A stretch of DNA of 10,755 bases, taken from NCBI GenBank assembly GCA_035259345.1, contig DATFWK010000024.1:1-10755 (forward strand). Direction: 5' to 3'. Positions 5,588 through 10,755 of this stretch are shown here, piece after piece. The DNA is from DATFWK01 sp035259345 (GTDB taxonomy: Bacteria > Actinomycetota > Thermoleophilia > Miltoncostaeales > Miltoncostaeaceae). Below the pieces are notes generated by a model. The model saw only the letters and a list, made by a program, of their open reading frames with translations, searched no databases and was not told where the DNA came from. Each line of letters starts with the position of its first letter. The first letter of the stretch is position 1. The position numbers and the translations under genes are program-made.

Positions 5588-8500
5588 CCGTCCCCGCGGT
5601 GGAGTGCGAACGCCTGCTCCAGCAGGCGCTGCTGCTCGGCGCGGTGAGCCTGCGGGTAGCCCTCGGCCGGGCTCGAGCGCGGCGAGCGCCCGACGTAGTC
5701 GAACGTGGCGCCCTCCGGCAGCAGGCGCGGGATGTTGCGGAACATCGCGTCCCAGGCGCCCATGTTTCGCGGCTCCTCCTGCACCCACGTGGCGTGCCGG
5801 AGGCCCGGATAGCGCGCGAGGACCTCGCGGGCGGCCATCTCGGGGAAGGGGAACAGCAGCTCGATGCGCACGATCGCGAGGTCCGTCGCCTCGGCCCGGG
5901 CCGGCGCGGCCGCCAGCTCGTGGGCGATCTTGCCCGTGCAGAACAGGATGCGCGTCACCTGCGCCCGGCGGTCTGCCACCGCCGGGTCGTCGAGCACCGG
6001 CTCGAAGCGGCCGTGGGCGAGGTCGTCGACGTGCGACGCGGCCTCGCGGGAGCGCAGCAGGCTCTTCGGCGTGAAGATCACGAGCGGCCGGAACTCGTCG
6101 AGCAGGCCCTGGCGGCGCAGCAGGTGGAAGTACTGGGCCGCCGTGGAGGGGTAGGCCACGCGGAGGTTGTCCTCGGCGGAGAGCTGGAGGAACCGCTCGA
6201 TGCGCGCCGACGAGTGCTCCGGACCGCTGCCCTCGTAGCCGTGCGGCAGGAGGAGCGCGAGGCGCGAGCGCTCGCCCCACTTGGCCCGGCCGGAGCTGAT
6301 GAACTGGTCGATCATGATCTGGGCGCCGTTGGCGAAGTCCCCGTACTGCGCCTCCCAGAGCACCAGCGCGTCCGGCGCGAGCGTGCTGTAGCCGTACTCG
6401 AAGCCGACCGCCGCCGACTCGGACAGCGGGCTGTTGTACATCTCGAAGCTCGCCGTCGCCTTGCTCAGGTTCGCCACCGGGACGTAGGTGCGCCCCGTGT
6501 AGGGCATCCACGACTGGTCGCTGCCGGCGTCGTGCAGGTCGAGGTGGCGCTGGCTGAAGGTCCCGCGGCCGGTGTCCTGGCCGGTCAGGCGGATCGGGAC
6601 GCCGTCCACGAGGAGCGAGGCGAACGCGAGCGACTCGGCGTGGGCCCAGAGGATGCCGCCCTCGTCGCCCATGGCCGCCCGCCGGCGCTCGAGCTGCGGC
6701 GCGAGCTTGGGGTGGATCGTGAACCCCTCCGGCACCCGCAGCAGCTCCTCGTTGAGGCCGCGGAGGATGTCGGCGGACACCGCCGTCTTGACGTCGCTCA
6801 CGACCGCGCTCTGCGGCGAGGCGTGGCCGTGGTCGTCCGGCGGCCGCTGGCCGTCGCCGTCACCCGCGGTCTGCTCGATCAGCCGCGTCAGCGACGAGCG
6901 CGCCTCGGCCAGGCGCCCGGTGACCTCGGCCTCCATCTTCGCCACGCGGTCGGCGTTCACGACGGCCTCGCCGATGAGCTTCTGCGCGTAGATCTCGTAC
7001 GCCCGCGGGTGCTGCTTGATCGTCGCCGACATCACCGGCTGCGTGTAGGCGGGCTCGTCCGCCTCGTTGTGGCCGTGGCGGCGGTAGCCGATCAGGTCGA
7101 TCAGCACGTCGCGGTGGAACTTGTTGCGGAACGCGACCGCGAGGCGCACGGCCTCGAGGCAGGCCTCAACGTCGTCGGCGTTCACGTGGATGATCGGGAT
7201 GTCGAAGCCCTTCGCCAGGTCGCTCGCGTAGTAGGTCGAGCGGCTGTCCTGCGGGTCGGTCGTGAACCCGATCTGGTTGTTGGCGATGATGTGGAGCGTG
7301 CCGCCGGTCGAGTAGCCGGCGAGGCCGTTCAGGTTGAGCGTCTCCGCGACGACGCCCTGGCCCGGGAAGGCGGCGTCGCCGTGGACCAGCACCGCGACGG
7401 CGCGGTTCGGGTCGACCAGGGCCTCGCGCGACTTGCGGACGGTCTGGCGCGCGCGGGTGCCGCCCTCGACCACGGCGTTCACCTGCTCGAGGTGGCTGGG
7501 GTTGGCCGCCAGCGTCACGGCGATGGGCCGGCCCGAGGTGGTGACGTAGGTGCCCTCGGCGCCGAGGTGGTACTTGACGTCCCCGGCCGTCTCGAGCGCC
7601 TCCTCCTCGGCGTCGGGATCGACGTCGGCGTGGCCCTCGAACTCGGCCAGGATCGACTCGACCGGCCGCCCGACGATGTTCGTGATCACGTTCAGGCGCC
7701 CGCGGTGGGCCATGCCGATCACGATCTCGCCGGCGCCTGCCTCCGAGCAGAGCTCGATCGTGTGGTCGAGCATCGGCACGAGCGTGTCCACGCCCTCGAT
7801 CGAGAACGTCTTCTGGCCGACGTACGCGCGCTGGAGGAACCGCTCGAAGTGGTCCACCGCGACGAGCCGCTCGAGCAGCCGGATGCGCTCCTCCTCGGGC
7901 AGGCGCTCCTTCGCGGCGCCGCCCTCGATCGCGCGCCGCAGCCACAGCCGCTGCTCGTGGCTCGAGATGTGCTCGACCTGGTAGGCGATCGTGCCGCAGT
8001 ACGTCTCGCGCAGGCGCGGGAACGAGTCGGCGAAGGTGGCGCCCGGCACGTAGAGGCGCAGCAGGTCGGACGGGACCTTGCCCATGAGCGACGGGGTCAG
8101 CGCGAGCGTCTCGGGCTCGAGGCCGGGGTCGCCGGGCGGCGGGAAGCCGAGCGGGTCGAGCTGCGCGGCGAGGTGGCCGTTGATGCGCAGCGCCTTGACG
8201 AGCGCGACGGAGGTGGCGACGGCCTGCAGGAGCTCGCGGTCCGGCTCGGCCGCGACCGGGGCGGGTGCTGGTGGGGCGGCCGGCCTCGGCGCCTCCGGTG
8301 CGGGAGCGGGCCTGGCAGGAGCGGCGGCCGGCGCGGCGAGCTCGGGCAGCCGGACGCCGAGGCTCTCCGCCACCTCCTCGTAGAAGCCGTCGTCGCCCCG
8401 CAGGAGCATGTCGATCTGGCGGAGGAACGCCCCCGACTCGGCCCCCTGGATGACCCGGTGGTCGTACGTCGAGGTGACCGTCATCACCTTGTCGATGCCG

Positions 8501-10011
8501 AGTGTCTTGCTGTCCGCCCGCTCGAAGCCGACCGGCACCGCGATCGCGCCGGTGGCGACGATGGTCCCCTGGCCGGCCATGAGCCGCGGCACCGACGCCA
8601 CGGTCCCGAACCCGCCTGGGTTGGTGAGCGTGACGCTCGCCCCGCGCAGCTGGTCCGGCTTGATGTCGCCGGCGCGCGTGCGCTTCACGAGGTCGTCGTA
8701 GGCCTCGACGAACCCGCGGAAGCCGAGCGTCTCGGCGGCGCGGACCACCGGGACCAGCAGCGAGCGGCTGCCGTCGCGCCGCTCCACGTCCACCGCCAAC
8801 CCGATGTTCACGGTGTCGCGCGCGATGCGTTGCGGCTTGCCGTCGACCTCCCCGTAGCCGGTGGTCATCACCGGGAAGGCCTGGACCGACCGGACGATCG
8901 CCCAGGCGATGAGGTGCGTGTAGGAGAGCTTCAGCCCGATGCCTGCGTCGGCGAGGGCGGCGTTGAGGGCCGCGCGGCGGGCGTCGAGCGCGGCGACGTT
9001 CAGCGTGCGGATGGTGGTGGCCGTCGGGACCGAACGGCTCTCGTTCATGTAGCCGGCGAGCGCCGCTGCAGGGCCGCGGAGCGGAACGAGCTCCTCGCCG
9101 GCCGCCACGGGGGCCGCCGCCGCGGCGCCGGCCGGCGGGGCCGCCGTGGCGCCGTTCCCGCTCAGGGCCGCCTCGACGTCGGTGCGCTCGATCCGACCGC
9201 GAGGGCCGGTGCCGCGCACAGAGGCGAGGTCCACGCCCTGCTCGGCCGCGAGCCTGCGGGCGAGCGGGGAGACCAAACCGCCGCCCTCCGCCGCACGCGG
9301 GCGCTCGGGTGCCTCGGCCGGTACTGCGGCTCGCGGAGCCGGGGCCTCGGCGGGGGCCTTGGGCGCCGGGGCCGCCGCCGCGCCGTTCGGCGGTCCCAGC
9401 TCGGCCAGGAGCTCCCCGATGCCGAGCGTGTCGCCGGGCTGGGCAACGATCCGCGCCAGCACGCCCTCGGCCGGCGAGGGGATGCGCAGGTCCGCCTTGT
9501 CGCTCGTGACCTCGACGATCTCCTCGTCGAGGGCCACCGGGTCGCCCACCTGCTTGAGCCACTCGAGCACCGTGGCCTCGGTCACCGACTCGCCCAGGTC
9601 GGGCAGCTTCACCGGCACCACCCCGTCCGCGGGCGCAGCGGCGGCCTCGGCGGCCGGCGCCACGGGCGGCTCCGTCGCCTGATCGGCCGGGGCCGCTGGC
9701 GCCTGCTCCTCGACGTCCGGAGCGGGAGCGGCCGGCGCCGGCTCGACCTCCTGACCCGGCGGTGCCAGCTCCGCGAGAACCGCGCCGATCGCGAGCGTGT
9801 CGCCGGGCTGGGCCACGATCCGCGCCAGCACGCCTTCGGCCGGCGAGGGGATGCGCAGGTCCGCCTTGTCGCTTGTGACCTCGACGATCTCCTCGTCGAG
9901 GGCCACCGGGTCGCCCACCTGCTTGAGCCACTCGAGCACCGTGGCCTCGGTCACCGACTCGCCCAGGTCGGGCAGCGTCACCTCGATGAGTTGAGACTCG
10001 GTCGTCGCCAC
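5584..10011 (-). CDS. kgd: Fused 2-oxoglutarate dehydrogenase: lipoyl-lipoyl-PSBD-E2 succinyltransferase-E1 (OdhA/Kgd type)
   Basis: A 1475-residue TCA-cycle enzyme predicted to decarboxylate 2-oxoglutarate (E1, ThDP) and pass the succinyl group through lipoyl arms to CoA (E2). Domains: lipoyl 1 (about 9-82, lipoyl lysine K49 in TSDKA); Ala/Pro linker; lipoyl 2 (about 132-205, K172); linker; peripheral-subunit-binding domain (246-283, SPLARRLAAEQGVDL...GTGPRGRI); Ala/Pro linker; E2 catalytic domain (about 306-550, H518 in DHRVIQG); Ala/Pro linker; E1 (about 589 to the end). E1 shows GMAHRGRLNV, the ThDP motif GDAAF (878-882) to NN (911-912), YRRHGHNE, GQDTGRGTFSQRH and EAQYGDFANGAQ. The E2-E1 part resembles M. 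tuberculosis Kgd, including HxxxQG instead of HxxxDG. That protein is about 1230 residues and lacks the lipoyl and PSBD parts. The GTG at 10011 starts just before lipoyl 1. No E3 gene is in the window. Confidence 0.95.
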   Translation of the reverse strand: MATTESQLIEVTLPDLGESVTEATVLEWLKQVGDPVALDEEIVEVTSDKADLRIPSPAEGVLARIVAQPGDTLAIGAVLAELAPPGQEVEPAPAAPAPDVEEQAPAAPADQATEPPVAPAAEAAAAPADGVVPVKLPDLGESVTEATVLEWLKQVGDPVALDEEIVEVTSDKADLRIPSPAEGVLARIVAQPGDTLGIGELLAELGPPNGAAAAPAPKAPAEAPAPRAAVPAEAPERPRAAEGGGLVSPLARRLAAEQGVDLASVRGTGPRGRIERTDVEAALSGNGATAAPPAGAAAAAPVAAGEELVPLRGPAAALAGYMNESRSVPTATTIRTLNVAALDARRAALNAALADAGIGLKLSYTHLIAWAIVRSVQAFPVMTTGYGEVDGKPQRIARDTVNIGLAVDVERRDGSRSLLVPVVRAAETLGFRGFVEAYDDLVKRTRAGDIKPDQLRGASVTLTNPGGFGTVASVPRLMAGQGTIVATGAIAVPVGFERADSKTLGIDKVMTVTSTYDHRVIQGAESGAFLRQIDMLLRGDDGFYEEVAESLGVRLPELAAPAAAPARPAPAPEAPRPAAPPAPAPVAAEPDRELLQAVATSVALVKALRINGHLAAQLDPLGFPPPGDPGLEPETLALTPSLMGKVPSDLLRLYVPGATFADSFPRLRETYCGTIAYQVEHISSHEQRLWLRRAIEGGAAKERLPEEERIRLLERLVAVDHFERFLQRAYVGQKTFSIEGVDTLVPMLDHTIELCSEAGAGEIVIGMAHRGRLNVITNIVGRPVESILAEFEGHADVDPDAEEEALETAGDVKYHLGAEGTYVTTSGRPIAVTLAANPSHLEQVNAVVEGGTRARQTVRKSREALVDPNRAVAVLVHGDAAFPGQGVVAETLNLNGLAGYSTGGTLHIIANNQIGFTTDPQDSRSTYYASDLAKGFDIPIIHVNADDVEACLEAVRLAVAFRNKFHRDVLIDLIGYRRHGHNEADEPAYTQPVMSATIKQHPRAYEIYAQKLIGEAVVNADRVAKMEAEVTGRLAEARSSLTRLIEQTAGDGDGQRPPDDHGHASPQSAVVSDVKTAVSADILRGLNEELLRVPEGFTIHPKLAPQLERRRAAMGDEGGILWAHAESLAFASLLVDGVPIRLTGQDTGRGTFSQRHLDLHDAGSDQSWMPYTGRTYVPVANLSKATASFEMYNSPLSESAAVGFEYGYSTLAPDALVLWEAQYGDFANGAQIMIDQFISSGRAKWGERSRLALLLPHGYEGSGPEHSSARIERFLQLSAEDNLRVAYPSTAAQYFHLLRRQGLLDEFRPLVIFTPKSLLRSREAASHVDDLAHGRFEPVLDDPAVADRRAQVTRILFCTGKIAHELAAAPARAEATDLAIVRIELLFPFPEMAAREVLARYPGLRHATWVQEEPRNMGAWDAMFRNIPRLLPEGATFDYVGRSPRSSPAEGYPQAHRAEQQRLLEQAFALHRGDG
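9424..9607 (-). repeat. Direct repeat copy B (encodes core of lipoyl domain 2)
   Basis: Matches 9793-9976 at an offset of 369 nt with three mismatches in 184 positions (9445, 9466 and 9505). All three fall in third codon positions (Val, Glu and Thr codons), so the encoded segments, from PDLGES to GDTL, are identical. Similarity drops abruptly on both sides, leaving different Ala/Pro linkers. Confidence 0.97.
9793..9976 (-). repeat. Direct repeat copy A (encodes core of lipoyl domain 1)
   Basis: Partner of the copy at 9424-9607. The spacing of 369 nt equals 123 codons, so recombination between copies would delete or add one lipoyl domain plus linker in frame. Confidence 0.97.
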
Positions 10012-10053
10012 GGTGCGTTCCGCGCGCCCGTCGGCCCCGGGGCGCGCCGCCCA

Positions 10054-10059
10054 TAGGGT
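10054..10059 (+). promoter_or_regulatory. Putative -10 element of the DNA ligase gene
   Basis: TAGGGT (TANNNT) on the plus strand overlaps the oppositely oriented TACCCT by five bases. Transcription would start near 10066 and give a leader of about 60 nt before the ligase ATG. No clear -35 is visible, so this is weaker than the minus-strand assignment. Confidence 0.25.
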
Positions 10060-10060
10060 A
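10055..10060 (-). promoter_or_regulatory. Putative -10 element of the 2-oxoglutarate dehydrogenase operon
   Basis: On the minus strand this reads TACCCT (TANNNT). Transcription would start near 10048, giving a leader of about 37 nt before the GTG at 10011. A weak -35-like CGACGG lies about 18 nt upstream. Just before the GTG there is only a poor GGAA Shine-Dalgarno-like sequence. Confidence 0.35.
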
Positions 10061-10116
10061 CCTCGTGATGGCCGGACGCCGTCGCTCGGGCTGGGCGGCG
10101 CGGTCTCCCGCCGGTC

Positions 10117-10120
10117 AGGA
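10117..10120 (+). promoter_or_regulatory. Shine-Dalgarno-like AGGA before the DNA ligase start
   Basis: AGGA lies 8 nt before the ATG at 10129, a workable ribosome-binding spacing that supports this start. The same bases also read CAGGAT with a 7-nt gap to the ATG, so a leaderless promoter is an alternative reading. Confidence 0.4.
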
Positions 10121-10128
10121 TTGCCCCG

Positions 10129-10755
10129 ATGCGCTTCCGCGAGCTCGTCGACGCCTCCCGTGCCGTGGCGGCCACCGGCGCCCGCGGCGGCAAGGTCGCC
10201 GTGCTCGCGGAGTTCCTGCGGCGGCTCGCCCCCGATGAGGTGGCTCCCGCGATCGGCATGCTCCTCGGGGAGCCGCGCCAGGGTCAGCTCGGGGTCGGCT
10301 GGGCCTCGCTCGCAGGGCTCCCCGGCCCGGCGGACACGGCCTCGCTCTCGGTCGCCGACGTGGACCGCGCGCTCTCGGCCATGGCCGCCTGCTCCGGGCC
10401 CGGCTCGCGGGGCGAGCGCCTCGGCCTGCTCGCCGACCTCTTCGCCCGCGCCGACGCCGACGAGCAGGCGCACCTCGGCGCGCTGATCGGGGGCGAGGTC
10501 CGCCAGGGCGCGCTGGCCGGGGTGATGGGCGATGCCGTCGCGCGCGCGGCCGGCGTCGAGCCGGGGGCCTTCCGGCGGGCGCTCATGCTGCGGGGCGACC
10601 TCGGGGCCGTCGCCGAGCTCGCCCTGGCCGACGGCGCCGCCGGCCTCGCCGAGGTGGGCCTCGAGGTCGGCCGGCCCGTGCTGCCCATGCTCGCGGGCAC
10701 GGCCGAGGACGTCGGAGCGGCGCTCGCGCGCACGGGACCGGCTGGCGTCGAGTGG
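10129..10755 (+). CDS. lig: ATP-dependent DNA ligase, N-terminal DNA-binding domain (cut by window edge)
   Basis: The first 209 residues of an ATP-dependent DNA ligase of the archaeal/actinobacterial LigB type, which seals nicks in repair or accessory replication through a lysine-AMP intermediate. The visible part is the helical DNA-binding domain (DNA_ligase_A_N). It opens with the typical LVDASRAVAATGARGGKVA (6-24), then LLGEPRQGQLGVGW (52-65), and the second half carries LIGGEVRQGALAGVMGDAVARAAG. The linker GRPVLPMLAGTAEDV leads into the nucleotidyltransferase domain. The last visible residues, GVEW, align with the residues just before the catalytic KLDG motif (FEAKLDG in M. tuberculosis LigB), so the catalytic lysine should be the next codon outside the window. 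The ATG at 10129 gives the expected N-terminus and has an AGGA 8 nt upstream. The gene diverges from the 2-oxoglutarate dehydrogenase operon across a 117-nt intergenic region. Confidence 0.93.
   Translation, partial: MRFRELVDASRAVAATGARGGKVAVLAEFLRRLAPDEVAPAIGMLLGEPRQGQLGVGWASLAGLPGPADTASLSVADVDRALSAMAACSGPGSRGERLGLLADLFARADADEQAHLGALIGGEVRQGALAGVMGDAVARAAGVEPGAFRRALMLRGDLGAVAELALADGAAGLAEVGLEVGRPVLPMLAGTAEDVGAALARTGPAGVEW

Larger units (their letters stand above)
10043..10102. repeat. Perfect 11-bp inverted repeat flanking the divergent promoter region
   Basis: The left arm CGCGCCGCCCA (10043-10053) is the exact reverse complement of TGGGCGGCGCG (10092-10102). The 38-nt spacer contains the overlapping -10-like elements at 10054-10060. 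The arms could be paired operator half-sites or a cruciform-forming repeat. The base composition raises the chance of accidental GC-rich repeats. Confidence 0.5.

Noticed and set aside
5588..6511. N-terminal extension of the lipoate-ligase frame inside the E1 domain
   Set aside because: It overlaps conserved E1 sequence in another frame and is low-complexity, so a fusion is not supported.
8247..8350. Ala/Pro-rich segments in the dehydrogenase as possible tandem repeats
   Set aside because: They are irregular interdomain linkers typical of E2 proteins, without a fixed repeat unit at DNA level.
5599..10056. A 1485-codon plus-strand open frame running opposite the entire dehydrogenase gene
   Set aside because: Its translation is rich in Arg, Gly, Leu and Val with no recognisable domain, and mirrors the minus-strand codons. 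Long antisense frames are expected when third positions are almost always G or C. The minus-strand product has clear domains throughout.
10012..10473. Upstream extension of the dehydrogenase frame to an ATG at 10473
   Set aside because: It would overlap the N-terminal domain of the DNA ligase by over 340 nt and has no domain content. The lipoyl domain begins directly after the GTG at 10011.

Overview
The window is very GC-rich, has several GTG starts and tightly overlapping genes, and carries several gene types typical of Actinomycetota: an OdhA/Kgd-style fusion of 2-oxoglutarate dehydrogenase E2 and E1, an actinobacterial/archaeal-type ATP-dependent DNA ligase and an Lhr-family helicase. I infer a high-GC actinobacterium, possibly a deep branch such as Thermoleophilia. 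The class-level placement is a guess from gene style, not a measurement.

Layout. Minus strand, 792 to the left edge: the N-terminal part of an Lhr-type DEAD/DEAH helicase. It is divergent from a plus-strand pair at 869-2858: a ClpS-like adaptor and a benzoylformate-decarboxylase-like ThDP enzyme. This pair converges on a four-gene minus-strand operon (10011 down to 2866). In transcription order the operon is: a 1475-residue fused 2-oxoglutarate dehydrogenase, a lipoate-protein ligase, a membrane-anchored CapA-type metallophosphoesterase and a class I methyltransferase. Two of its junctions are 4-nt stop/start overlaps and the third is a 2-nt gap, so the operon is very compact. Divergent from it, at 10129, an ATP-dependent DNA ligase starts and is cut by the right edge just before its expected catalytic lysine. 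No intergenic gap exceeds 120 nt, and I saw no RNA genes, mobile elements or CRISPR.

The most interesting object is the 2-oxoglutarate dehydrogenase. The well-studied actinobacterial OdhA/Kgd proteins join an E2 catalytic domain to E1 but lack lipoyl and peripheral-subunit-binding domains, so they must borrow swinging arms from the pyruvate dehydrogenase E2. Here one chain reads lipoyl - lipoyl - subunit-binding domain - E2 catalytic - E1. It therefore has its own swinging arms, and a lipoate-attaching enzyme is coupled directly downstream. The two lipoyl domains are near-identical at DNA level (3 differences in 184 nt, all synonymous), pointing to recent duplication or gene conversion. The control region between this operon and the ligase holds overlapping, oppositely oriented -10-like elements bracketed by a perfect 11-bp inverted repeat.
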